Below are positions 17,150 through 26,319 of a stretch of 64,000 nucleotides of DNA, piece by piece. Position 1 is the first letter of the stretch. The number at the start of each line of letters is the position of its first letter. The notes beneath the pieces are model-generated. The model was not told the origin of the DNA. It ran no database searches and saw only the letters and a program-made list of their open reading frames with translations. Where the stretch lies: the NCBI GenBank assembly GCA_018701215.1, contig JABIWH010000041.1, positions 20,624 through 84,623 of the forward strand, given 5' to 3'. This DNA comes from Rhodospirillaceae bacterium. GTDB taxonomy: Bacteria; Pseudomonadota; Alphaproteobacteria; GCA-2731375. Position numbers and translations under genes: made by a program.

Positions 17150-17260
17150 AGCATGTTTCTTCAAAACATGCTCAGACTCTTAAGAAAAGAGCAATTGAAG
17201 CAATAATCTAAGTCGCGTCAAACAAGTCTTGGGCAATTCCGATTAATCGAAAATTGCTCT
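17148..17260. repeat. 113-bp dispersed structured repeat, copy A
   Basis: It begins AGAGC and ends GCTCT. A 10-bp hairpin (GAGCATGTTT with AAACATGCTC) forms the left part; the right part is bounded by AGAGCAATT and AATTGCTCT, a perfect 9-bp inverted repeat. A second, ungapped 113-bp copy lies at 58110-58222, with about 75% identity counted by eye (85 of 113). This copy fills the gap between convergent genes and its ends supply parts of both stop codons. It looks like a small non-autonomous or REP/MITE-like element. Confidence 0.85.
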
Positions 17261-18215
17261 AGCGCTCGACCAGTTCCACGCGGCGGTTTTCGGCCCGGCC
17301 CTTATCCGTCTGATTGCTTGCAACCGGGGCCAGGGGGCCGACACCATTGGCGGTCAGGCGTGCCGGCGCGATGCCGTAGGTCTTGACCAAAGCGGCGACA
17401 ACGGATGCCGCCCGGCGCCTGGATAGATCAAGATTGTGGTCAAAGGCGCCGACGGCGTCGGTATGCCCGACCACATGGATCGTCAGATCCTTGCGGGCGG
17501 CCAGCAACTTGCCCAATTCATCCAGCGCCACTTTCGAGTTCGCCTTCAGAGCATCCTTGTTGCTGTCGAAAAAGATCCCCGGCACCGCGATATGGCCTTC
17601 CGCACGCAGGCCCTTATCCAATTCGTCGGCCTTGAGGGTGACCATTTTCGCCTCCATCGCCACCAGATCGACGACCTCGAGGCTGACGTAGGTACCTTTC
17701 CACGAGTTCATAAATGTGTGCTCGGCGATAAAGACAAAGGCCAGCACGTCGCCGGCCGGTCGGGCCAGTTTGACCGCCATGTAACGCGGCGAGGCCATAT
17801 CAGTGATGAAGATATCGCTGGACCAGACACGCTTGCCGATTTCATGGAATTTTGGGCCGCATTTGTTTTTCTTGCAGGTAAACAAAACCTCGAAGCCAGC
17901 GTCCGCGAAATGCCGTTCATAGTTCCTGTAGACTTCCAACGAAGAGCGGCCTTTTGGCGCCTTGTAAAAAATGCGCGTGACCTTGCCTTCGAGTTCAATT
18001 TCGTCCTCGATCCGCCACTTACGGTCCTTCGTGCTTGCCGGGCCCAAGGCGCCGGTAAACTCGTCGAACTGGCTCATTTTGTAGTCAATGATCCGCGCGC
18101 CTTCATAACGCGCGACGAGAGGGTGATCGGCACTTCCCTTCTTGTCGGCTGCAACCGCCTGTGCCGCGATGAGGGTAGTGAATAACACTGCGAGAAATTG
18201 AACTGCGTATTTCAC
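17259..18215 (-). CDS. OmpA-family outer-membrane-associated protein with DUF4892-like N-terminus
   Basis: A 318-residue exported protein. Residues 1-22 form a signal peptide (cleavage likely after AVA), residues about 30-190 resemble the DUF4892 domain found fused to OmpA domains, and residues about 205-318 are an OmpA C-terminal peptidoglycan-binding domain with VVGHTDAVGAFDHNLDLSRRRA and a final NRRVEL. It would tether the outer membrane to peptidoglycan. The start is GTG with GAGG nine nt upstream. Its stop codon TAG overlaps the end of the 113-bp repeat. It is divergent by 114 bp from a large exported protein of unknown function, which may be a functional partner. Confidence 0.88.
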   Translation of the reverse strand: MKYAVQFLAVLFTTLIAAQAVAADKKGSADHPLVARYEGARIIDYKMSQFDEFTGALGPASTKDRKWRIEDEIELEGKVTRIFYKAPKGRSSLEVYRNYERHFADAGFEVLFTCKKNKCGPKFHEIGKRVWSSDIFITDMASPRYMAVKLARPAGDVLAFVFIAEHTFMNSWKGTYVSLEVVDLVAMEAKMVTLKADELDKGLRAEGHIAVPGIFFDSNKDALKANSKVALDELGKLLAARKDLTIHVVGHTDAVGAFDHNLDLSRRRAASVVAALVKTYGIAPARLTANGVGPLAPVASNQTDKGRAENRRVELVER

Positions 18216-18270
18216 GGTATGCTTCCTCTCATAAAGTCCTGATCATATGCCATGTCTTCGACAGGGCAAC

Positions 18271-18296
18271 CTGACGTAGATCAATGCATCTTGACA
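18271..18296 (+). promoter_or_regulatory. Possible promoter with partial Fnr-like site
   Basis: A TTGACA -35 match is at 18291-18296, with TAAATT (18312-18317) 15 nt downstream as a weak -10. Just upstream, CTGACGTAGATCAA (18271-18284) matches the Fnr consensus at 8 of 10 fixed positions. It would drive the large exported protein. Confidence 0.3.
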
Positions 18297-18329
18297 TTAA
18301 CTACCGGAATCTAAATTGCTGCAAGGGCG

Positions 18330-21300
18330 GTGGAGACGGATACGGTGAGAACGGGCGGCATTGTATTGGGCGTGATCGCCGGGATATTCCTGGCTGTTTT
18401 CCCATGCCAGGCCGGGCCCGAAACAGGTGGCCGGTTCACCTCGTCGCTGGTTAACGACTACGTCGACTATATCGAGCGCGTAGATGAAGACGGCAAGCGG
18501 ATCGCGGATGCAATTGAGAGCCTCGCGAAATTGCGCAAGGATTCCGATTGCCCGGGCGGCTGTGATGTTTTCACTCCATTGCTCGACCAGCTTGATGGAC
18601 TTCAGGATGCCGCCCAGCTTGCCCAATGGCTATCGCGCCGGGCCGAAAAACAACGCGCCACGGTCGCTGAATTGCAAATCGGTATCGTTGCCAACCAACG
18701 TCAGGCGCGCAATTACATAGCCAAGATCTCGTTCTATCAGGAGATGGCGATCAGTGTGGCCGAGATCGCCGCCACGGTGATCGTCGCCTCCGCCACCGGT
18801 GATATTCAATCGGTGCCCCGCGAGGTGCTGGCGAAGTTGACCGGGTCCACGGCCAGTCTGGGCCTTAACAAGACACTCAATCTCATACCGGGTCAGTACC
18901 AGAACGTACTGCGTAACGCCGGCAACGCCACGGTCAAGGCGGCGGGCCGTATACCGGGCGAACGGAAGCTGGCCGCGAGCCTGGAACGATTGGCGCCGCT
19001 CGGTATACGGCCACCAGGAATTCTGATGGAGGAACGGCAACAGGTGTTTGGGCGTCTGGTCGCCAATCTTGGCCGCTTCAGTGTTCTACAGGTAAAAGGC
19101 GGCGAGGTTTTGTTCAAGCCAGGGCCAAGAGCCGCGCCCAAACTGGCTGCGATTGCCGAGCTGGTGGCGAGAAGCGCCATTCATGCCGTCACCGCCACCG
19201 CCACCGCCGCCGTCCGCAAGGATCTCGAATCCGTGGTGCATGAGCTTGGCGAAAGTCAGAAATTCATGCGCGATATGTATCTGGCCGCCAGCCTTGCCAA
19301 GAAATTGAGCGCGCGTCTGCGGCAGTCCACGCGCAAGCTGTCCGAGCTTCGCCGGCACGCGGATGCCTTGGCGGTCGAGTGTCAACGCACGGCCAACAGC
19401 AAACGCTGCGGCGAAGTCTTCAGGACGGCGTTGGCGGATCTGGTGGCGGCGCGGGATCAAGTCATCACACCGGCCCAGGATCGCCGGGACCGCGCCAAAC
19501 AAAACTTGCAGGCGGCGCATGAGAGGTGGCGGCAGGCCTTGATCGATGCCGGCACGGCCCATGCGCAATACCGGGCCACGGGCGATCATCTGGCGGAGGC
19601 CGAAAGTCTAAGCAAAAACAAAAAGCGCATCGCCACCTTGGCGCAATTCGCGCGCGATGCTGACAAACGCGCCAAGTATCAGGCCCAACTGGATAAGCTG
19701 AACGCCATGACGGCCCCCGGCGCGCTTCAGAGCGAGGCCGCCGGATGGAAACAAAAACGGGCGGCGGCCTGGCGGCGGGTTGAAAAAGCGCAGGCGGACT
19801 ATGACCGTGCGGCCGATGCCAAACACAGCGTCCATGTGAATACCGCGCCGGTGATTTTGCGGGCGGCTTCGGATTTTGACAAGGCAAGGGTCGGGCTTCA
19901 GCAAACGTTCGATAAGTGCTTGCACGCGCTGGCGCCAACCCTGGCGCGCACTGGCAGCATCGATCCGGCCGCCAACGCCAAATACGATCAGCAAATCTAT
20001 CCGCAAGAGATTTTCAGCCAGCTACGTTCAAAACAGCGGGATGTTCTCGTGGCGCTTGATACTTCAATCAAATCGGAAATTCAGCGGGCACGAAACTGCA
20101 CGCCCAACAAACCGCTCCAAGGTCAGGGCCGGTTGAGCGGCTGTTGGAGCGGCGGGGGACGGCAATGGCGCCTGGCCCAGGAGGCCAATGGCGCGCTGCG
20201 GGCTGAATGGTCAATTCCCAGGGACGCGGCGGCCGGACTGCCCGCCGAAAGCCGAAAATTCGTGGGTCTTGTGCAAGGCGATTTTCTGGATCTTGGCGCC
20301 GCACCGGCCAGAGCGGAACGGGAGAAATATGTCGAGTTTGACGCCATCGTCCACCTGCGCTGGCGGGCGCCGATTGCCCGCACAAACGAACGCCTTGAAG
20401 GCATGGGCTGGCGGGTGCTGCTGCGCCGTTCCGGCGAGATCGAGGATGGGGCCAAATTCAACCGCCTCAATTATGGCTCCCACTTGCGCCTCAACCCGGA
20501 ACAATTCGCCATTTCCCTCAGGCGCGAAATGCCGGTCCTGGAAAGGGTCGAGAGCATGGCGCCGGGTTTCCGCAAAACCATGCCCAAGGTCATGCAGGGC
20601 GGGCGCATCTGGATACGCGCCCTGGGCAACGATGGCTGCGATATGATCCGCGATCGGATCCGCGTCCGGATTGGTGCCAACACCTTCCAGTCGATTTATG
20701 CGGACCTATTGGAAACGGCGCCAAATAGTGGCGAATACCGCTCGGATGCGGCCGGCGTCGCGCTACCCAGCTATTTCCTGACGCAAGCCCCGTTCCGGGT
20801 AGCGATTGAGCCTCTCCTGGGGGGAGATTACAACAGCGCGGTTGGCGAATTCGTGGTTCAACCATCCGACAATGCCGCGTTGCCGACGCCGCCCAAGGGC
20901 GGCATGGGGGCGGCCGCTCCCGATCTCATGCCCAATATTGACGCGCTGGCAATGATTGCCGCCGCCTCTCCCCTGCGTCCCGAACGCTTCAATAGTGCGG
21001 CTCAGGCTATCCTCTCCGCTCTTGACCCCCACTATGCCAGCCGGACACAATTGGCCGAACGGCGGATCGCCGGTTTGAAAAAGGCTCTGGCCGAAATCAA
21101 GGACGGGACGGATCGGCGCAGGCTGAACAAACGGCTGGCCGGCTACCAGGCCTTGCGGGAACTCTATTTGCAGAGCCGGCAAACCCTATCCGCCCTTGGC
21201 CGCCCCAGTGGTGGCGATGCGGCCCAATGGCGGCCCTGGTTCTCGGCGCTCATTCAGATTCTGGCGCGGATAGAAGCCACGGAAGCCGCCAGTGTGCCTG

Positions 21301-21554
21301 ACCTCCCTACTTTTGGCTCGGCTTATTGCCAGGCCGTCTGGGATGGTACCGCGTTGACCGGGTTCGATCTATTTGCGGGTCACGAGACCTGTGTCGGTGA
21401 CGATTTCCAAGAATTCCACAACGCTCTGCTGGGCCGGGCGCCTGGGGCGTCGCGGGCGGGCGGCAATCCGCTGCGGCGCCAGCCATCCGCTTCGCCCGGG
21501 CCGGTACTGCCGCCGACACCAAGCATGCCCAAGATATCAGTGCCGCGGAATTGA
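18330..21554 (+). CDS. Large exported coiled-coil protein of unknown function, 1074 aa
   Basis: I do not recognise a family. An N-terminal hydrophobic stretch (about residues 10-25) ending CQAGP looks like a signal peptide, although no good lipobox is present. Residues about 85-115, 330-380 and 395-520 are rich in charged heptads and likely coiled coils; 150-200 is more hydrophobic; 640-880 is probably beta-rich with conserved-looking Trp and Gly; the C-terminal tail is Pro-rich. Scattered Cys pairs (DCPGGC, ECQRTANSKRC) fit periplasmic disulfides. The first codon is GTG; a second in-frame GTG at 18345 has a better SD. It diverges from an OmpA-family gene and is followed after 36 nt by a DUF2459 lipoprotein, so a cell-envelope role is inferred. 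Confidence 0.8.
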   Translation: METDTVRTGGIVLGVIAGIFLAVFPCQAGPETGGRFTSSLVNDYVDYIERVDEDGKRIADAIESLAKLRKDSDCPGGCDVFTPLLDQLDGLQDAAQLAQWLSRRAEKQRATVAELQIGIVANQRQARNYIAKISFYQEMAISVAEIAATVIVASATGDIQSVPREVLAKLTGSTASLGLNKTLNLIPGQYQNVLRNAGNATVKAAGRIPGERKLAASLERLAPLGIRPPGILMEERQQVFGRLVANLGRFSVLQVKGGEVLFKPGPRAAPKLAAIAELVARSAIHAVTATATAAVRKDLESVVHELGESQKFMRDMYLAASLAKKLSARLRQSTRKLSELRRHADALAVECQRTANSKRCGEVFRTALADLVAARDQVITPAQDRRDRAKQNLQAAHERWRQALIDAGTAHAQYRATGDHLAEAESLSKNKKRIATLAQFARDADKRAKYQAQLDKLNAMTAPGALQSEAAGWKQKRAAAWRRVEKAQADYDRAADAKHSVHVNTAPVILRAASDFDKARVGLQQTFDKCLHALAPTLARTGSIDPAANAKYDQQIYPQEIFSQLRSKQRDVLVALDTSIKSEIQRARNCTPNKPLQGQGRLSGCWSGGGRQWRLAQEANGALRAEWSIPRDAAAGLPAESRKFVGLVQGDFLDLGAAPARAEREKYVEFDAIVHLRWRAPIARTNERLEGMGWRVLLRRSGEIEDGAKFNRLNYGSHLRLNPEQFAISLRREMPVLERVESMAPGFRKTMPKVMQGGRIWIRALGNDGCDMIRDRIRVRIGANTFQSIYADLLETAPNSGEYRSDAAGVALPSYFLTQAPFRVAIEPLLGGDYNSAVGEFVVQPSDNAALPTPPKGGMGAAAPDLMPNIDALAMIAAASPLRPERFNSAAQAILSALDPHYASRTQLAERRIAGLKKALAEIKDGTDRRRLNKRLAGYQALRELYLQSRQTLSALGRPSGGDAAQWRPWFSALIQILARIEATEAASVPDLPTFGSAYCQAVWDGTALTGFDLFAGHETCVGDDFQEFHNALLGRAPGASRAGGNPLRRQPSASPGPVLPPTPSMPKISVPRN

Positions 21555-21590
21555 CCCGGACCAGCCTGGAAATGCTGTAGGATCGCCCGT

Positions 21591-22280
21591 ATGAGGATCT
21601 TTGCGCGGCGATATTGGACCATGGTGCGGCTGCTGGCGCTGTTGCTGCTGGTGGGCTGTGCCGCGACCGAAGCGCCGAAGCATCCGGCTGACCAGCGGGC
21701 GGAAACGGTCATCTTTGTCACCTCCAACGGTTGGCACAGCGGTATCGTCGTGGCCAAGGGCGATATTCCACCGGACCGAATTCCCGAGACGAAGGATTTT
21801 CCAGAGGCACTGTTTTTCGAGTTCGGTTGGGGCGATGCGAAGTTCTATCCCTCCAAGGACGTCACCATCGGCATGTCCATGAGCGCCCTGATAGTGCCAA
21901 CCCCAACGGTTGTGCACATGGTCAGCCTATGGACGGAGCCGGCGCGCTATTTCCCCAAGGCCGAGGTCGTGCCGCTCAAAGTCAGTGCCGAGAATCTCGG
22001 CGCTCTGATCGACTTCATTGACGGCAGTTTCGACCGCGCCGGCAAGGCCCGTGCCGCCGCCGCCGCGCCGGGGCTTTATGCCGATAGCAAGTTCTATCCC
22101 GCCAAGGGCAGCTTTCATCTGCTCAACACCTGCAATACCTGGACCGGCGCGGCCCTGGCCGCCGCCGGCTTCGAGATCGGCCCGCCGGGTACGGTCCAGG
22201 CGGAAGCCTTGATGCAGAAAGTACGCGCGTTGAACGGCTCCAACGAACCGACCAGCGGCGGGCGGCGGTACAGGCCCTGA
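21591..22280 (+). CDS. DUF2459 (TIGR02117 family) lipoprotein
   Basis: A 229-residue conserved protein first noted near urease genes. The N-terminus has a hydrophobic run and a lipobox LLVGC (Cys about residue 24), so it is probably lipid-anchored. Family features include SNGWHSGIVV near residue 45, EFGWGDAKFYP near residue 83 and NTCNTWTGAALAAAG near the C-terminus. Its His and Cys suggest a papain-like or transglutaminase-like fold, which is inference. It follows the large exported protein in the same direction and converges with an SDR gene after 4 bp. Confidence 0.85.
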   Translation: MRIFARRYWTMVRLLALLLLVGCAATEAPKHPADQRAETVIFVTSNGWHSGIVVAKGDIPPDRIPETKDFPEALFFEFGWGDAKFYPSKDVTIGMSMSALIVPTPTVVHMVSLWTEPARYFPKAEVVPLKVSAENLGALIDFIDGSFDRAGKARAAAAAPGLYADSKFYPAKGSFHLLNTCNTWTGAALAAAGFEIGPPGTVQAEALMQKVRALNGSNEPTSGGRRYRP

Positions 22281-22284
22281 AACG

Positions 22285-23067
22285 CTATTGCGCCAGCATG
22301 CCGCCGTCGATGACCAGTTCAGAACCGGTCATCCAGGCGCTTTCGTCCGAGGCCAGGAACAAACAGCCCATGGCGATATCCTCGGCCGTGCCAAAGCGGC
22401 CCAAGGGCGTTGCGTTCAGTCGCGGCGCCATCAATTCCGGATCGGCATGGGTATTGGCGGTCAGGGGCGTATCGACAAAACCGGGATGCACCGAATTGAC
22501 GCGGATCCTGTCGTCGGCGCATTGAATGGCGGCTGATTTCGTGAAGGTCCGCACGGCTCCCTTTGATGAGTGATAGGCCGAGCCGGCATGCGAGCCGACA
22601 ATGCCATAGATCGACGAAATATTGATGATGGAACCGCCGCCCGCCGCGCGCATGGGGGCGATGGCATGCTTGACCCCGAGAAAGACGCCGGTGCTGTTGA
22701 CGGCAAAGACCTTGTCCCAGCCCTCGACCGTGGTGTCCTCGATCTTCACTGTGGATTTGTTGTCGGACCGCCGATCCGCGATGCCGGCGTTGTTGGCCAA
22801 TATATTCAGCGCGCCATATTTCGACAGGGTCTCGACAATTGCTTCGGTCCACTGGTCTTCATCCGTGGTGTCCAGGTGCAGGTAGGTCGCCTCGCCACCT
22901 TTGGCCAGGATGTTGTTCACCACCTCTCGGCCCAGATTATCATTCATATCCGTCACCACCACCGATGCGCCGTGTTCGGCGAATACGGTGGCCGTCGCGG
23001 CGCCAATTCCCGATGCGCCGCCGGTGATTAGGGCAACTTTCCCGAGTAATCTCGGTCCTACAGTCAT
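22285..23067 (-). CDS. Classical short-chain dehydrogenase/reductase
   Basis: A 260-residue SDR with a complete catalytic set: TGGASGIG for the cofactor, NNAG, a Ser in ISSIYG and YHSSK. The C-terminal motif WMTGSELVIDGG is typical of 3-oxoacyl-ACP or hydroxysteroid-type reductases. Asp in VVTDMND after strand 2 suggests NAD preference. The start at 23067 follows GGGGAG; an earlier in-frame ATG at 23100 lacks an SD. The substrate is unknown. The 142-bp gap upstream holds its promoter region; I see no gene there. Confidence 0.92.
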   Translation of the reverse strand: MTVGPRLLGKVALITGGASGIGAATATVFAEHGASVVVTDMNDNLGREVVNNILAKGGEATYLHLDTTDEDQWTEAIVETLSKYGALNILANNAGIADRRSDNKSTVKIEDTTVEGWDKVFAVNSTGVFLGVKHAIAPMRAAGGGSIINISSIYGIVGSHAGSAYHSSKGAVRTFTKSAAIQCADDRIRVNSVHPGFVDTPLTANTHADPELMAPRLNATPLGRFGTAEDIAMGCLFLASDESAWMTGSELVIDGGMLAQ

Positions 23068-23209
23068 GTTCTGCTCCCCATCAAGTGGATCAAACATCAT
23101 GCAAGTCCCAATAGTAGCCGATCTATTCCGTCCAGAATAGCGGATTTGCCGGATTTCTTGTAATTTTCACGAGTATTTGATGCGGCCAGGGCGACGTGCT
23201 AACAGCCTG

Positions 23210-24331
23210 TTAGGCTGGCAGGAACCAGTCGAGAATATGTTGGTTTTCGTCACTGGGATAGGTGTGGGACAGATCCTCGATCTCGCGGTAGCGCAAATCG
23301 GCACCGGCGGCGCTCAAGGCCTGCCGCGCACTGCGCGCCACATCAATGGGAAACATCCAATCCAAGGCGCCATGGGTCAGATAGATCGGCAAATCCTTGA
23401 TCCGGCCGGCATCCATCATCTCCAGCAGCAGGGGATGGAACGAGGCCGAAATCGGCGCCAGATGCGTGAACGGCGAGGCGCTTTGCAGGCCGGAGACATA
23501 GGTAAAGGTGCCGCCGTCGCTCATGCCCGTCAGCAATAGGCGGGCAGGGTCGATATTCCATTGTTCCTGGGCGAAGGCCACCATGCGCGCGATGTTTTCA
23601 CTATCCGCCTCGGGTTCCATCAATGACCAGGTGCCGCCCAGGGCGGTCGGCGCGATCAGGATGGCGCCCCGGCTACGCGCTTCCCGCAGCCAGGTCCAGA
23701 TGAATTCGCGGCCATGGCCGCTGCCGCCGTGCAGGGCCATGATCAGGGGATAGGACACATCCGGGTCGTAATATTCCGGCACGTAGATGGAAAAGCCGCC
23801 CTGGCTGTCCTTCTCGTTGTTGGCATGCATCAAGCCGATGTCTTCTCGTCCGTGGTCCGCCGCCGCCAGTTTTTCCACCAGGGCCTCGTCGGCCCGGCCC
23901 GCATCGTCGAGGAAAAAGCGGCTGATGGGCGGCAACGTGGTGGCGATGGGATAGAGCGCGGCGAAGGCCTTGACGTTTTGGCGAATGCCCCGATAGGCCT
24001 GCATGGTACCGTCGGGCGCCGCGGCACCCGCGCGCAGGTTGTCAAAGCCGTGACAGACCGCGACCGCCGCCGACTCCATGCGCTCGGCGAACGCGGTCAT
24101 GTGCTCCGGCCAATCCTGGCTGCGAAAGGCTTCCAGGCCCTGGCGCAGAGGCGGGTCGACCTCGGCCACGCTGGCCACCAGGTCAGCTAGGACGGGGGGG
24201 TGCAGGCGGCGGGCCACATAGCTCAAGGCTTCCATGGCATTCAACAACGGCGACAGCAGATTGGTGATGGCGTCGATCAGGGCGTCACTATCCGCTTCAG
24301 TCTGGGGCTCGGTCTGGACGTCATCAGGCAT
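23210..24331 (-). CDS. Alpha/beta hydrolase (esterase/phospholipase-like)
   Basis: A 373-residue protein with an unusual N-terminal helical half (residues 1-165) that I do not recognise and a C-terminal alpha/beta-hydrolase domain. The oxyanion segment LHGGSGHGREF, nucleophile elbow GMSDGG, acid residue in GALDWMFP and His in LSHTYP give a complete triad. There is no signal peptide, so it is cytoplasmic. AGGATAGG lies before the ATG. It diverges from an amidohydrolase gene. Confidence 0.85.
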   Translation of the reverse strand: MPDDVQTEPQTEADSDALIDAITNLLSPLLNAMEALSYVARRLHPPVLADLVASVAEVDPPLRQGLEAFRSQDWPEHMTAFAERMESAAVAVCHGFDNLRAGAAAPDGTMQAYRGIRQNVKAFAALYPIATTLPPISRFFLDDAGRADEALVEKLAAADHGREDIGLMHANNEKDSQGGFSIYVPEYYDPDVSYPLIMALHGGSGHGREFIWTWLREARSRGAILIAPTALGGTWSLMEPEADSENIARMVAFAQEQWNIDPARLLLTGMSDGGTFTYVSGLQSASPFTHLAPISASFHPLLLEMMDAGRIKDLPIYLTHGALDWMFPIDVARSARQALSAAGADLRYREIEDLSHTYPSDENQHILDWFLPA

Positions 24332-24449
24332 GGTTATTCCTATCCTTTGATCACCCTAGCCTAGCATGTTTGCCCCTTGAAAGCCCTTGACCAAAGCCTC
24401 TCGCTGGCCAAACCTAAGGCAATCAATTTTGCCCGGGAGGAGAATTGCT

Positions 24450-25484
24450 ATGGCGACGAAATCAACAAATGCCGAATGGCTGGCGCAGATGATCGAGGAT
24501 ACCATCGATCCGCAGCTGCCGATCTGCGACCCACATCATCACCTGTGGGAGTTCAAGACCGAGCGCGTGGCGCATCGTTATCTCCTCGATGAAATTCTGG
24601 AAGACGTGACCTGCGGCCACAACATTGTCTCCACCGTCTTCATTGAATGCGGCTCCATGATCAAGACCTCGGGCCCCGTGCCCATGCGCATGGTCGGCGA
24701 GACCGAGTTCGTCAACGGCATCGCCGCCATGAGCGCCGGCGGTGAATACGGCAAGGTGCGCGTTGCCGCCGGCATCGTCGGCCACGCCGATCTGTGTCAA
24801 GGCGCCGATATCGCCGAGGTTCTGCAAGCCCATCTGCGCGCCGGCGGCGGGCGTTTTCGCGGCATTCGCCATTCCGCCACCTGGGATGCCTCGCCAGACG
24901 TGCCCAATGCCCGCTGCGAGCCGCCGGAGCATCTGTATGCCCAGGAGAATTTCCGTGCCGGCTTCGCCCAACTGGCGCGCCACAACATGAGCTTTGAAGG
25001 CTGGTGCTATCACACCCAGATTTCCGAGTTGACCGAGTTGGCCCAGGCCTTTCCCGATACCACGATTATCTTGGATCATTTCGGCGGTCCGGTGGGCATT
25101 GGTCCCTACGAAGGCAAGCTGGCGGCGAATTTCGCCCAATGGCAGAGCGATATCACGGCCCTGGCGCGCTGCGAAAACGTGGTGGCCAAACTGGGCGGCA
25201 TCAACATGGAATTGAACGGCTTCGGTTGGCATGAACAGGACCGCCCACCCAGTTCGGAAGAATTGATGGTCGCGACCAAGCCGTACTACGAGCATACGAT
25301 CGAGCAGTTCGGCGCCGATCGGTGCATGTTTGAATCTAATTTCCCCGTAGATATGTGCACCTGCAGCTACAATGTTCTGTGGAACAGCTTCAAGCTTTTG
25401 ACGGCGGATTACACGGCGGACGAAAAAGCCAAGCTGTACCATGACACGGCGAACCGGATTTATCGCCTGGACGACCCGGAATAG
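24450..25484 (+). CDS. Amidohydrolase 2 family protein
   Basis: A 344-residue metal-dependent hydrolase of the dicarboxylate-lactonase/decarboxylase group. Metal motif DPHHHLWE occurs near residue 30, an active-site His in LDHFGGP and the metal Asp in FESNFPVDM. The ATG at 24450 follows a strong GGAGGAG. Its stop lies 9 nt before a TauE/SafE transporter gene, with an LLM oxidoreductase after that, suggesting one operon for uptake or export and breakdown of an organic acid. Confidence 0.9.
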   Translation: MATKSTNAEWLAQMIEDTIDPQLPICDPHHHLWEFKTERVAHRYLLDEILEDVTCGHNIVSTVFIECGSMIKTSGPVPMRMVGETEFVNGIAAMSAGGEYGKVRVAAGIVGHADLCQGADIAEVLQAHLRAGGGRFRGIRHSATWDASPDVPNARCEPPEHLYAQENFRAGFAQLARHNMSFEGWCYHTQISELTELAQAFPDTTIILDHFGGPVGIGPYEGKLAANFAQWQSDITALARCENVVAKLGGINMELNGFGWHEQDRPPSSEELMVATKPYYEHTIEQFGADRCMFESNFPVDMCTCSYNVLWNSFKLLTADYTADEKAKLYHDTANRIYRLDDPE

Positions 25485-25493
25485 GACGGCCTG

Positions 25494-26267
25494 TTGCTCG
25501 AATTTGACTGGGCCGCCCTGCTGCCGGCCGAACTGGCGCCCTGGGCCGGCCTGTTGTTGCTTGGTCTCAGCGCGGTAACCTCGTTCATTTCGGCCGCCTT
25601 TGGCCTGGGCGGCGGCATGGTTTTGATTGCGGTGATGGCGACCATTATGCCCGCCGCCGCTCTGGTGCCCATCCACGGTGTGATACAGCTCGGCTCCAAC
25701 ATCGGGCGGTCGGTAGTCATGGCGCGCTATATCAGCTGGTCAACGCTGTTGCCCCTGACCCTGGGCGGGTTGGTTGGCGCCATGATCGGCGGAATGATTG
25801 CCGTGCGCCTGCCTGATTGGCTGCTGTTTCTGGCCGTGGGCTCGTTTGTTCTGTGGTCGGCATGGGGCAAAATACCCGCCGTCTCGGGGCGGTCGGCACT
25901 ATTGCTGGGCGGCGTTGCCTCGGGCTTTTTGACCATGTTCATCGGCGGCACCGGGCCTTTGGTGGCGGCGATCCTGAAGACCCTGAGGCTTGAACGCATG
26001 AGCCATGTGGGCACTCAGGCCGGCTGCATGGTGCTGCAACATGGTCTGAAAATCGGTGTGTTCGGGATGTTGGGCTTCAACTATGCGCCTTATGTGCCGC
26101 TGATCGCCGGCATGATGGCCACCGGCATTCTCGGTACCCTGATCGGCGGCAAGGTCTTGCATGGCATGGGGGATAGCCGTTTTCAGTATGCCCTGACTAT
26201 TCTGCTGACCGTGTTGGGGCTGCGTTTGCTGTGGCAATCGGGTTCGATCCTGCTGGGGGGCGGTTGA
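25494..26267 (+). CDS. TauE/SafE family membrane permease (TSUP)
   Basis: A 257-residue protein with about eight hydrophobic segments, including the repeated small-residue motif SAAFGLGGGMV near residue 37 and GFLTMFIGGTGPL near residue 140 that mark the two halves of the family. Members export sulfite, sulfoacetate or other organic anions. The apparent start is TTG at 25494 with AGGA 7 nt upstream; no in-frame ATG fits before the first membrane helix. It sits between an amidohydrolase and an LLM oxidoreductase, so a sulfonate or organic-acid link is possible but not shown. Confidence 0.88.
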   Translation: MLEFDWAALLPAELAPWAGLLLLGLSAVTSFISAAFGLGGGMVLIAVMATIMPAAALVPIHGVIQLGSNIGRSVVMARYISWSTLLPLTLGGLVGAMIGGMIAVRLPDWLLFLAVGSFVLWSAWGKIPAVSGRSALLLGGVASGFLTMFIGGTGPLVAAILKTLRLERMSHVGTQAGCMVLQHGLKIGVFGMLGFNYAPYVPLIAGMMATGILGTLIGGKVLHGMGDSRFQYALTILLTVLGLRLLWQSGSILLGGG

Positions 26268-26319
26268 TCGAAGACCTGTTCGCGACCATGATACGCGAAA
26301 GACAATAGGGAGATATGCC

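Noticed and set aside
24462..25676. 404-codon open frame antisense to the amidohydrolase and TauE genes
   Set aside because: It spans two real genes on the other strand and has low-complexity composition without any motif.
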